Below, piece by piece: positions 35,406 through 45,600 of a stretch of 64,000 bases of DNA. Position 1 is the first letter of the stretch, and every line of letters starts with the position of its first letter. The notes below the pieces were generated by a model, which worked only from the letters and a program-made list of their open reading frames with translations, had not been told where the DNA came from and made no database searches. The DNA is from Micromonospora rubida (GTDB taxonomy: Bacteria > Actinomycetota > Actinomycetes > Mycobacteriales > Micromonosporaceae): positions 806,001 to 870,000 of the forward strand of contig NZ_JAAALO010000001.1 of the NCBI RefSeq assembly GCF_009908295.1, given 5' to 3'. A program made the translations under genes and the position numbers.

Positions 35406-38400
35406 TCAGACGTGCCGGTGCAGCCGGGCTGCCAGTGCGGCGGGCGTCGGGTTCTCGAAGACGTCGGTCAGCGCCAGCCGGACACCGGTGGTGTCCCGGA
35501 TCCGCTGGGCGAGGGTGGCCGCCAGCAGCGAGTGGCCGCCGTTGGCGAAGAAGTGCGACCCGACGTCCACGTCGGAGCGACCGAGCAGCTCGGCGAAGAA
35601 CGAGACGAGCGTCGCGGTCAGGCCGTCGGCGTCGGCGTCGCCCGCGTCGCCGCCGACGGTGGGGCCGTGGTGACCGGCGGCGAGTTCGGCCAGGGCCAGG
35701 TAGTCGACCTTGTCGCTGCCGGTCCGGGGGAACGCGTCCAGGGCGATGAAGCGGTGCGGCACCACCGACCGGGGTAGCTGCCGGTGCGCGTGGTCCCAGA
35801 GTTCGTCGACGGCCTCAGGCCGGCCCGGCACCCGGACGAAGGCGGCGAGGGTGCCGTCCGCGCCGGCGTCACCGACGACGACCACGGCCGCCGCCTCGAC
35901 GTCGGGGTGCCCCAGCAGGACGGCCTCCACCTCGGCCAGTTCGATCCGGTTGCCGCGCAGCTTGACCTGCCGGTCCAGCCGGCCGTACAGGTCGATTCGG
36001 CCGTCGGGCCGCCAGCGGGCCACGTCCCCCGAGCGGTAGAACCGCCCGTGATCGGCGTCCGCCCCGAAACGATCGGCGGTCAGCTCCGGTCGCCCGTGGT
36101 AGCCCTGCGCGACGCCGATCCCGGCGACGCAGAGTTCGCCGCGCAGGCCGACCGGAAGTGGTCTTCCGTGCGGGTCCGCGATGAAGATCTGGGTGTTGGC
36201 GACCGGGCCACCGACGTCCACCCGCCCGTCCGGGTCGGCCGCCACCCGTCCGGCGGTCGCCCAGATCGTGCTCTCCGTCGGCCCGTACACGTTCCACAGC
36301 TCGGCGCCGGCCGCCAGCAGGGTGGCCGCCAGCTCCGCCGGCAGCGGCTCGCCGCCGCTGAGCAGGGTGCGCCCGGCCAGCACCTCGGCGGCCTCCGGGG
36401 CGACCAGCCGCCACGTGGTGGGGGTGGCCTGCAACAGGCCGATGTCGTGGGCCCGGACGGCGGCGGCCAGCAGCCTGCCGTCCGTGCGGGCCTCGTCCGG
36501 CAGGACCACCGTGTGCCCGCCGTGCAGCAGCGGCATCATCAGTTCCAGCGTCGAGGTGTCGAAGCTGTAGGTGCTCAGCCACCCGGTCGGCCGGGCCGAG
36601 TCGGTCAGCCCGAACCGGTCGGCGTAGTCGACGATGTGGTTGACCAGGCTGCCGTGCCGGATCGGGATGCCCTTGGGCTTGCCGGTCGACCCGGAGGTGT
36701 AGATCAGGTACGCGAGCTGATCGGGTTCGACCGCCGACGCGGCGGCGGCGTCGACCGGGAGCGGGGACACGGCCTCCCAGTCGGTGGCGGGGACGGCGCG
36801 CCGGCCCGGCGGAGCCGTGATCCCCGCACCGACGACCACCGTCCGAGCGCCCCCGTCGTCGAGCTGGTGGGCGAGCCGCTCCGCCGGATGGTTCGGGTCG
36901 AGCGGCAGGTAGGCCGCGCCGGCGAGCCAGGTGCCGAGGACCGCCGCCGCCAGCGCCGCGCCGCGTGGCACGAGCAGGGCGACGACGTCACCCCGGCGTA
37001 CGCCGGCCGCGGCGAGCCGGTCGGCGGTGTCCCGAGCGGCGGACCAGAGCGCGCCGTACGTCACCGTACGGTCGCCGTCGCGCACCGCCACAGCGCCGGG
37101 CCCCGCCGCCGCCCGGCGGACGAAGCCGGCGAGCACCGAGGGAAGGTCCACGGCACGGGTCGTCGCGTTGGCGGCTTCGACGACCGCGCGGTCCCGGGCC
37201 GACCAGGTCGGCAGCGCCGCGATCGGGGCGTCCGGATCGGCCCCCGCCGCGACCAGCAGGGCGTCGTAGCGGCGGACCATGAACTCGACGTCGGAGCGCT
37301 CGAGCACCCCGGTGTAGAAGACCGCCCGCACGGTCGCGCTGTCCTGGTCGGAGGTGACGAAGAACTCCAGGTCGAACTGGCTGAACCCGTTCTCGACCAC
37401 GATCAGCTCCGCCGGGTCGCCGGCGACGGTGAACGCGCGCTGGCTCGCCGCGAAGGGCACGTAGTTGAAGACGTGCTTGAACAGCACGTTGCGCCAGCCG
37501 GGGCCGTCCCGCTCGACCACCCCGAGCAGCTCGTCGGCGGGCACGTCCAGGTGCGCCATCGCCTCCAGGAACGTCCGCCTGGCCAGGCCGGTCAGGTCCC
37601 GGAAGGTCGCGGAACGGTCGATCAGCAGGCGCAACGTGAGCAGGTTGCTGTGGTAACCGACCGCCTCCATCGCCTCCCGGGGGCGGGAGTTGACCGGTGA
37701 GCCGATGGTCAGGTCCGGGCCGGCTCCGTGCGCGGCGAGCAGGACCGCGTAGGCGGTGAGGAGGACGACCGACTCCGGCGCTCTCAGCTCGCGTCGCAGG
37801 CGCCGGACCACGGCGTGGGCCTCGGCCGACAGGACGTGCGTGACCTCGTCGCCGGCCAGCGTGGTGACCGGTTGTTCCGTCCGCTCACACCAGAGCTGCG
37901 AGCCGGACGAGCGGAAGCCGGCCATGGCGTCGCGCCAGAATTGCCGGCTCTCCTGCGACGGCTCCGGCTCGTGCCACGCGGGGACCTCGGGGCGTTCCGG
38001 ACGCTCCCCGGCGACCACCGCCTCGTAGAGGGCAACGAACTCGGCGCGCAGGATCGCCGTCGACTGCACGTCCGACACGGCGTGGTGCAGGGCCAGACAG
38101 AGGACGTCGCTGTCGGGTCCGTGCAGCAGCAGCGCGCGGACGAGCGGACTCCCGTCCGGGGTGAACGGCCTGGCCACGAAGGCCGTCAGCGCGGCCCGCT
38201 CGTCGCCGCGCAGCTCGGACTCCGCCAGGTCGACGGCCACCGCCGGCAGCACTGCCCTGGTGAGCACCGCGTCCTCCCGGTGGAACACCGTGCGCAGCGC
38301 CTCGAAGCGGCCCAGCAGCAGCCGCAGGGCCTCCCCGGCGGCGGCCGGGTCGAGCCGGCCGGCAATCCGGAACGCCAGCGACAGGTTGTTCGCTCCGCTG

Positions 38401-38483
38401 CCCGGGACCAGGTCGTCGAGGAGCCAGAGGGCGGTCTCCTTGCGGCTGGGGCGGACTGGGGTGATCGAGGCGTCGAGGCTCAC
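35406..38483 (-). CDS. NRPS module C-A-PCP (terminal amino acid, KirB-like position)
   Basis: A 1025-residue single module. The C domain (about 10-430) keeps LALHHAVSD, an HHxxxD active site. The A domain (about 455-930) has YTSGSTGKPKG, FDTSTLELMM, NVYGPTEST and LYRSGD-type motifs. The specificity residues read by eye are D-T-L-Q-L-G-V-I-W, two changes from the published glycine code (D-I-L-Q-L-G-L-I-W). The PCP (about 955-1025) has FFANGGHSLLA with its Ser. There is no TE. The GTG at 38483 overlaps the Dieckmann cyclase stop. Position and panD suggest beta-alanine, whereas the code suggests glycine. Confidence 0.9.
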   Translation of the reverse strand: MSLDASITPVRPSRKETALWLLDDLVPGSGANNLSLAFRIAGRLDPAAAGEALRLLLGRFEALRTVFHREDAVLTRAVLPAVAVDLAESELRGDERAALTAFVARPFTPDGSPLVRALLLHGPDSDVLCLALHHAVSDVQSTAILRAEFVALYEAVVAGERPERPEVPAWHEPEPSQESRQFWRDAMAGFRSSGSQLWCERTEQPVTTLAGDEVTHVLSAEAHAVVRRLRRELRAPESVVLLTAYAVLLAAHGAGPDLTIGSPVNSRPREAMEAVGYHSNLLTLRLLIDRSATFRDLTGLARRTFLEAMAHLDVPADELLGVVERDGPGWRNVLFKHVFNYVPFAASQRAFTVAGDPAELIVVENGFSQFDLEFFVTSDQDSATVRAVFYTGVLERSDVEFMVRRYDALLVAAGADPDAPIAALPTWSARDRAVVEAANATTRAVDLPSVLAGFVRRAAAGPGAVAVRDGDRTVTYGALWSAARDTADRLAAAGVRRGDVVALLVPRGAALAAAVLGTWLAGAAYLPLDPNHPAERLAHQLDDGGARTVVVGAGITAPPGRRAVPATDWEAVSPLPVDAAAASAVEPDQLAYLIYTSGSTGKPKGIPIRHGSLVNHIVDYADRFGLTDSARPTGWLSTYSFDTSTLELMMPLLHGGHTVVLPDEARTDGRLLAAAVRAHDIGLLQATPTTWRLVAPEAAEVLAGRTLLSGGEPLPAELAATLLAAGAELWNVYGPTESTIWATAGRVAADPDGRVDVGGPVANTQIFIADPHGRPLPVGLRGELCVAGIGVAQGYHGRPELTADRFGADADHGRFYRSGDVARWRPDGRIDLYGRLDRQVKLRGNRIELAEVEAVLLGHPDVEAAAVVVVGDAGADGTLAAFVRVPGRPEAVDELWDHAHRQLPRSVVPHRFIALDAFPRTGSDKVDYLALAELAAGHHGPTVGGDAGDADADGLTATLVSFFAELLGRSDVDVGSHFFANGGHSLLAATLAQRIRDTTGVRLALTDVFENPTPAALAARLHRHV

Positions 38484-39328
38484 GGGCGGGTCCTCGACGA
38501 GGTGGCCAGCAGGCCGGCCACGGTCTCGGCGACCGAGGGGGTCCGCAGCAGGTCCCGGTGCTCGACCTCGAAGCGGCGCTCGTCGGCGACCTCGATGGGC
38601 GCCACGCCCGGGGCGGTGCGCATCCGGTTCAGGCCGCTCCGGGGGCTGCCGGACGTGATCACCGTAGCCCGGGCCCATCCCGGTCTGGGGTCGAGACCGG
38701 CGGCCACGCCGAGGTACGCCATGAACGAACCGACCAGGGTGACCAGCTCACCCGCGTAGTCCTCATCGAGCCCGGCCCGACCCAGCGCGGCCGTGCCGAC
38801 CGGCGTGAACACCGCGTAGAGGTCGGCCGCGAACTCGGCGGGGCCGATGCCGGGCCGGGCGGCGAGCCGCTCCGCCGTGGCGGAGAGCCCGGTCGCCTCG
38901 TCGGCGGTCAGCACGCTGGTCATGTTGCCGACCACCCGTCCGAACTGCAGGTGGACGGTGGGCACGTCGACCATCTCCGGGTCGAAGACCACCACCCGGG
39001 GGGCGTGGGGTCCCCGCGCGGCGATCTTCTCCGCCAGCACGCCGGCGAAGACGGAGCCGACGCAGTAGCCCAGCACCGCCCGTACCGTGCGCCCGCTGGC
39101 GGCGACCTCGGCGAGCCACGGCTCCAGGTAGTCGTCGCCGGAGGTTGTCGCGGCCGGGTCGCGCACCGGCGCGACCGTCTGCCACAGCGCGCAGTCCAGG
39201 TTCAGGCCCGGCGCCAGGTCGACGAATCCACCCTCGTTGCGGCCGGTCACCGGGAAATCCGCGGCGAGCACGACATCCGTGTCCGTTCCTGCGTCGTGCA
39301 CGACGCTCCATACCGCAGGGTTTGACAT
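38480..39328 (-). CDS. Dieckmann cyclase, Cys-nucleophile alpha/beta-hydrolase-like (KirHI/TrdC/NcmC type)
   Basis: A 282-residue thioesterase-like protein. The nucleophile elbow is VLGYCVGSVFAG, with Cys instead of Ser. An Asp follows at VVFDPEMVD, and a candidate His lies late in the protein at VEHRDLL. This Cys-Asp-His arrangement is known from Dieckmann cyclases that release tetramic acids or pyridones from a PCP. It should close the ring between the amino-acid nitrogen side and the beta-keto chain, in place of a TE domain, which none of the visible PKS/NRPS proteins carries. ATG 39328 has GGGAG 8 bases upstream. Confidence 0.82.
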   Translation of the reverse strand: MSNPAVWSVVHDAGTDTDVVLAADFPVTGRNEGGFVDLAPGLNLDCALWQTVAPVRDPAATTSGDDYLEPWLAEVAASGRTVRAVLGYCVGSVFAGVLAEKIAARGPHAPRVVVFDPEMVDVPTVHLQFGRVVGNMTSVLTADEATGLSATAERLAARPGIGPAEFAADLYAVFTPVGTAALGRAGLDEDYAGELVTLVGSFMAYLGVAAGLDPRPGWARATVITSGSPRSGLNRMRTAPGVAPIEVADERRFEVEHRDLLRTPSVAETVAGLLATSSRTRP

Positions 39329-39402
39329 CTCGATTTCTCCCGACTGTCTGCCACACGTCTCCGGGCGATTTATCCAGCCTCTCCGACGCAGCGGTTTCGC
39401 CG

Positions 39403-39432
39403 AATATACGGTCACGTTGCTCGATCTGTCCA
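39403..39432 (-). promoter_or_regulatory. Predicted promoter for the Dieckmann cyclase operon
   Basis: On the minus strand TGGACA (39432-39427) and TATATT (39408-39403) are 18 bases apart, in an A/T-rich patch unusual for this window. The cyclase ATG follows at 39328. This would start a second transcript covering the cyclase through the discrete AT at 26848. Confidence 0.5.
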
Positions 39433-39490
39433 GAACGAATACGCGACTTTTCATAGCCCTACCTACCTGGGCAAACTGGCATGGCTTACC

Positions 39491-39516
39491 GGGTGACGCC
39501 AGCAGTGGCGACACCC
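39491..39516 (-). terminator. Terminator-like hairpin after the cis-AT PKS gene
   Basis: GGGTGACGCCA at 39491-39501 pairs with TGGCGACACCC at 39506-39516, 11 bp with one mismatch and a 4-base loop. It lies about 85 bases downstream of the PKS stop and upstream of the next predicted promoter. Together with that promoter it accounts for most of the 272-bp gap at 39329-39600. Confidence 0.6.
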
Positions 39517-39600
39517 GATACGCACGGTTTCAGGAATGAGGTTCAGGCCAAACAAACCCCCGAATCCGGCACGACTTCACGCATTCTCAAGTCAGTCAGG

Positions 39601-42600
39601 TCACCCGATTTCCGTCGCGAGTCGCGCGAGCACCAGATCGGTCAACGCGCGCGGCGTCGGACACTCGTACAGCACGTCCGCCGCCAGATCCAGGCCGGTA
39701 AATCCGCCAAGGTGGCTGCGCAGCTCGAGCGCGGTCACCGACGACAGGCCCAGATCGAGGAACTCCTCGTCGACGCCGATCTCGGCGGCGGAGTCGTGTC
39801 CCAGCACCGCCGCCGCCAGCGTGCGAACGCCGCCCAGCACGGCGGCGTCCCAGCGGTCGCGGGGCAGCGTCGTCAACGTCACCCGCAGCTCGGCCCGCCC
39901 CGCGCCGTCAGGCACGGATTCGCCCGCACCGGCGTGCGGCTCGGGTACGGCTGCGGGCTCGGCCTCCGGTGGGGGCCCCGGGGCCTGTGGATCATGTCGC
40001 GGAGGCGCTGGATCCACCGGGCCTCCCGACGCGGACCCGGACCCGGGTGCGGGTGCGGGTGCGGGAACCGGGTCGGGAACGGCAACGAGGGCCGGCGCGG
40101 GCGCGGGCGGGGCTGCGACGAGCCGTACGGCCGGGTCGCCGGCCGCCATGGCCTCCCACACGCCGAGCACCGCGGACCGGGGATCGAGTTCGGGATCCAC
40201 CGCCACGGCGACCGAGGCCCGGCCCCGCGCGACGTCCTCCTCCGATCGCGGGTCCACCCGGCGTCCCATCGACACGATTGCGACCAGCGGCGCGGTCACG
40301 TCCGCGAGTTCGGTGCCGGCGCGGACGACCGCCGCCGTGAGGGACGGCGGCTCCGCGACGTCCGTGACCCTGACCGCGCCGGGTGGGCAGGGCGTGTCCC
40401 CGGCCACCAGGCAGCGGGCGCCGCCCCGCAGCACCGCGGCCACCAGGGCCCCGGTCAGCTCGTCCGTGGGACCGGCGACCAGCACGTCCCCGTGCGGCTG
40501 CCACCGGTCGGCGGTCCGCGCCGTCTCGTACTCACGCACGAACACGCCGTCCGGTCGGATCCGCGTGTCCCGGTGCCCGGCGGCGACCACCGCGCAGAGC
40601 CGGGCCCGGGCCCGGCCGTCGACCTCCAGCGGCAGGGCCACCACGTGGTCGCCATCGCCACCGGCCCCACCCTGGGTGAGGGTCCAGCACGGTACGCCGG
40701 GCCCGGCGACCGGCTCGGCACCGGGGAGCGCGACCACCAGGTCCGGCGGCTCGACACCACCCACCCGTACGCGGGCTCCGTGCCTCGTCAGGGCGCCGGC
40801 GACCGCGTCGGCCAGGTCCTCACCGCCGGCAGGTGGGGCGACCAGCAGCACGTCCCGGGCCAGGACCACGGGTGGACCGTCCGGCACTCGACGCCAGCTC
40901 GCCCGCTGCCGGACCGGGGGCACCACCCCGGACCGCAGCCGGCTCAGGGCGGAGAGGACCTGGGCCGGCGTCGCGTCGCCACTCAGATCCAGTCGCCTGA
41001 GCGCGGTCGCGACGTCGCCACCGTCGACCGCCGACCAGAACGGATCGGTCGCGGCCATCATCGCGGTGGCGGACAGCGGGCCGGTCGCGGACGCCATCGC
41101 CGTGGCGGACAGTGGGCCGGTCGCGGCCACCGTGGGGATCGCGGCGGCCTCGGGCCAGTAACGGCGGCTACGGAACGGGTACCTCGGCAGCGGCACCCGA
41201 CGCGCCGCGCGTCCCGCGTGGACGGCCGGCCAGTCGACGTGCACGCCATGCGTGTGCAGGGCGCCGAGCGCCTCGGTGACGGCGCGCACGTCCGGGCGGT
41301 CCCGCCGCAGCAGCGCCACCGGGCGTACCGGCGCGTCCGGAAGACACGCCTCGGCGGCCGGCGCGAGTACCGCGTCCGGCCCGACCTCGGCGAAGGCGGT
41401 GACGCCCTGTTCCCGGGCCTCCCGCACGGCGTCGGCGAAGCGGACCGGCCCGCGCAGCTGGTCGACCCAGTACGCGGGCCCACCCATCTTCTCGTCGGTC
41501 CGCACGGTGGAGACGATCGGAATCCGCGGCAGCTCGAACCGCAGGGTCTCGGCGACCGCGCGGAACCCGGCGAGCACCGGATCGACCCGGTGCGAGTGGA
41601 ACGCGACACCGACCCGCAGGCGACGGCTACGGTGACCCCGGGCGGAGAGCTCGTCGGCCACCGTCAGCACGGCGTCCTCGTCGCCGGAGAGCACCACCGC
41701 CCGCGGCCCGTTCACGGCGGCGATCGACACCCCGTCCCGGTCGGCCAGGAGCGGGAGGACCTCCTCCTCGGCGGCCCGCACCGACACCATCGCCCCGCCG
41801 GGGGGCAGAGCGCCCAGGGCGTGGCCGCGCGCGGCCACGAGCGTGGCCGCGTCGGCGAGGGACAGCATCCCGCAGACGCAGGCCGCGGAGAGCTCGCCGA
41901 TCGAGTGGCCGATCAGGACATCGGGGGCCACGCCCCACGACGACAGGAGCCTGAACTGGGCCACCTGGACGGCGAAGATCGCCGGCTGGGTGTACTCGGT
42001 GCGGTCGAGCAGCTCCGTGCGCCCGAACACCACCTCCCGCAGCGGGGTGTCGAGCGAGAAGTGCGCGCACACCTCGTCGAAGGCGTCGGCGAACGCCGGG
42101 AACGCCTCGTACAGGCCCCGACCCATCCCGGGAAGCTGACTGCCCTGACCGGCGAAGAGCAGCGCCAGCCGCTGCCGGCCGGCGGTCGCCCGCAGGGCGC
42201 CGGGTGCCGGGCGACCGGCGGCCAACGCCGCCAGGCCCGCGCGCAGCGTCTCCCCGTCGGCGCCGGTGACCATCGCCCGGTGTCGGTGGGCGGCCCGGGT
42301 GGTGGCCAGGGAGCAGGCCACGGTGGCCGGGTCGGTGGCCCGGTCCAGCTCCAGCAGGCGGGTCGCCTGCGCGCTGAGGGCCGCCTCGGAGCGCGCCGAC
42401 AGCAGCCACGGCACCCCGTCCAGGGGCGGTCGCCCCGGCCCGCTGTCCACGGCCGGCGGCGCCTGCTCGATCACCACATGGACGTTCGTGCCGCTGATGC
42501 CGAACGACGACACCCCCATGCGCCGCGGTCCCGGACGCTCCGGCCACGGCTGCGCCGAGGAGAGCAGGGCCACGTCGCCCTGGGCCCAGTCCACGTGCGG

Positions 42601-45600
42601 CGTCGGCTCGTCGACGTGCAGGCTGCGCGGCAGCAGCCCGTTCCTGATCGCCAGCACCGACTTGATGACGCCGGCGATGCCGGCCGCCGCCTGGAGGTGA
42701 CCCAGGTTGGACTTGAGCGACCCCAGCCAGAGCGGCCCCGGCCGGTCCCGGCCGTAGACGGCCAGCACGGCCTGCGCCTCGATGGGGTCGCCGAGCGCGG
42801 TGCCCGTGCCGTGTGCCTCGACGGCGTCCACGTCGGCCGGGCGCAGCCCACCGGCGGCCAGCGCCGCGCGGATCACCTGCTCCTGCGCCCGACCGTTCGG
42901 GGCGGTGAGCCCGTTGCTCGCCCCGTCGGCGTTCACGGCGCTGCCGCGCAGGACGGCGAGCACCCGGTGGCCGTGCGCACGGGCGCGCGACAGCCGTTCC
43001 ACGAGCACCACCCCGACGCCCTCGCCCAGCGCCGTACCGTCGGCCGCCGCGGCGAAGGGCTTGCACCGGCCGTCGGCGGCGAGCCCGCGTTGCCGGCTGA
43101 ACTCGACGAACACCGCCGGTGTGGCGAGCACCGTCACCCCGCCGGCGAACGCGAGGTCGCACTCCCCCGCCCGGATCGCCTGCGCGGCGAGGTGGAGCGC
43201 GGTCAGGGACGACGAACAGGCCGTGTCGACGGTGATCGTCGGGCCCTCCAGCCCAAACGTGTACGCCACCCGCCCGGAGAGCACGCCGCCACCCACCCCG
43301 GGCGCGAGGAAGCCCTCGGCGGACGCGCCCTCCAGCAGCCGCGCGTAGTCCTGGAACATCGCGCCCAGGAACACCCCGGTCGGGCTGCCCCGCAGCGTGG
43401 TGGGATCGATGCCGGCGTCCTCGCAGGTCTCCCAGACCGTCTCCAGCAGCAGCCGCTGCTGCGGGTCCATCGCCACGGCCTCGCGCGGTGACACCCCGAA
43501 GAAGGCGGCGTCGAACGCGGCGACGTCGGCGAGGAAGCCGCCGTGCCGGGTGTAGGAGGTGCCGGCCGCGTCGGGATCGGGGTCGTACAGGCGATCCAGC
43601 GGCCAACCCCGGTCCCCGGGGAACGGGCCGATGCCCGCACGCTCGGCGACGAGCAGCTCCCACAGGTCTTCCGGGGTGCGGATCCCCCCGGGAAGCCGGC
43701 AGCCGATCCCCACGAGCACCACCGGGTCGTCCGGGTCCGACGTTCCGCCCCGGGCCGACGCCGGGGCCACCGCCCCGGTCCCCGCGAGCCGGTCGTCCAG
43801 GTGACGCGCCAGCGCGGTGGGCGTGGGGTGGTCGAACACCAGGGTGGCCGGGAGCCGCAGCCCAGTGGCGGTGGCGAGCCGGTTGCGCAACTGGACCGCG
43901 CTGAGCGACCCGAACCCCGCGTCCCGGAACACCCGGTCCGGATCGATCAGGTCCGACGACGCGTACCCGAGCACCGCAGCCGCATGGCCGACGACCAGGT
44001 CGAGCAGTATCCGCTGCCGATCGGCCGGGACCCGGCCCGCGAGTTGGCCGGCGAGTTCGGAATCGGTGCCCGGTCCGCCCCGGGTGGCCGCCCGGCGGGC
44101 CGGCGCACCCGCGATGCCGGCCAGGGGCGCGGGCACGGCCGACCCCTGGGCCCGCAGGGCGGCGAGGTCGAGCCGGATCGGCGCGAGCACCGGATCGGGC
44201 GAGGTCAGGGCGGCGTCCAGGGCGGCCAGCGCGTCCTCGCTCGGCAGCGGTGGGAAGCCGGAACGGTCGAACCGGGCCCGGTCGGCACCGTCCGTCATCC
44301 CGCTCCCGGCGGCCCAGAGCCCCCACGCGAGCGAAATGCCGGGCAGCCCCTGGGCGTGGCGGAGCCGGGCCAGCGCGTCCAGCCCGGCGTTGGCCGCCGC
44401 GTAGTTGGCCTGCCCGAGACCACCGAGCACGCCGGCCGCCGAGGAGAAGAGGACCAGCCGCGCCCCGGGCAGCAGCTCGTGCAGGTGCCACGCGGCGTCG
44501 AGCTTCGGCCGCAGCACCCGGGCGAGGCGCTCGGGGGTCAGGTCGGTCACCAGGGCGTCGTCGAGCACCCCGGCGGCGTGCAGCACCGTGCTGAAGCCGC
44601 CCGCGTCGACCAGCCGCGCCACCGCGGCCCTGTCGGCCACGTCGCACGCCACGACCTCGACCCGGGCGCCGAGGCCGGTCAGCTCCTCGGCGAGCTCGGC
44701 CGCGCCCGGAGCCCGTGGCCCGCGCCGGCTGGCCAGGACGAGGTCCCGCACGCCGAGGGCCCGCACCACGTGCCGGGCGACGAGCCGGCCCAGCGTCCCC
44801 GACGCCCCGGTCACCAGGGTCCGGCCGAGATCGCCCGGCGTGCCCGTGACCGGGGCGACCCGGACCAGTCGCGGCACGGTCGCCCGGCCGGCGCCGAGCG
44901 CGACCTGCGGCTCGCCGGCCGCCAGCGCGGCGGGGACCAGGGTGAGCGTGGCGGCGTCGCCATCCGCCAGGTCCAGCAGCATGAAGCGGTCGGGGTGCTC
45001 GATCTGCGCGGACCGCACCAGACCCGCCACCGCCGCCTCCGCCACGTCGTCGAGCACCCGGCGGGTCACCACGACCAGCGTCGACGCCGTGCTGCGTTCG
45101 TCGCCCAACCACTCCCGCACCAGGGCGAGCGCGCGCGTCACGGCGTCCGTCGGCTCGCCGGACGGGGCCGGGACCAGCACGAACGGCGCGACGTCGGCCG
45201 TGGGCCGGCGGCCGAGCAGCGCCGCGAGGTCCGGGTCCGCGACCGCGTACTCCGCCGCCTCGTCGGGCAGCGGCCGGGGCACCCGGAGCGGGCGCAGCAG
45301 GTCACCACGGTCCGGCCGGCCCAGCGCGCCCTCCGGCAGCGGGCTCAGGGTCAGCGCGTCCACCGACGCGACAGGCGCCCCGGCCGGGTCGGCGAGTTCC
45401 ACCCGGACGGCGTCGGGGCCGGCGGCGCGGAGGGTCACCCGGACGGCGTCCGCGCCGACCGCGTGCACCCGCAGGCCCGTCCACTCGAACGGCAACGAGG
45501 GGCGGTCCTGCGCCCCGGTGAGGAACCCACCGAGCGCCACGGGGTGCAGGCAGGCGTCGAGCAGCGCCGGATGGACGCGGAAGCCACCGGGCTCGACGCC

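Noticed and set aside
38480..39328. Ordinary type II thioesterase
   Set aside because: The nucleophile is Cys in GYCVG and the gene sits directly before a terminal NRPS without a TE. This fits Dieckmann cyclases better than editing thioesterases.
39481..43491. A 1336-codon open frame on the plus strand opposite the cis-AT PKS
   Set aside because: It has no domain or motif and reads as the antisense shadow of KS/AT coding sequence; similar shadows occur at 43543-45858, 46021-48738 and 52272-55823.
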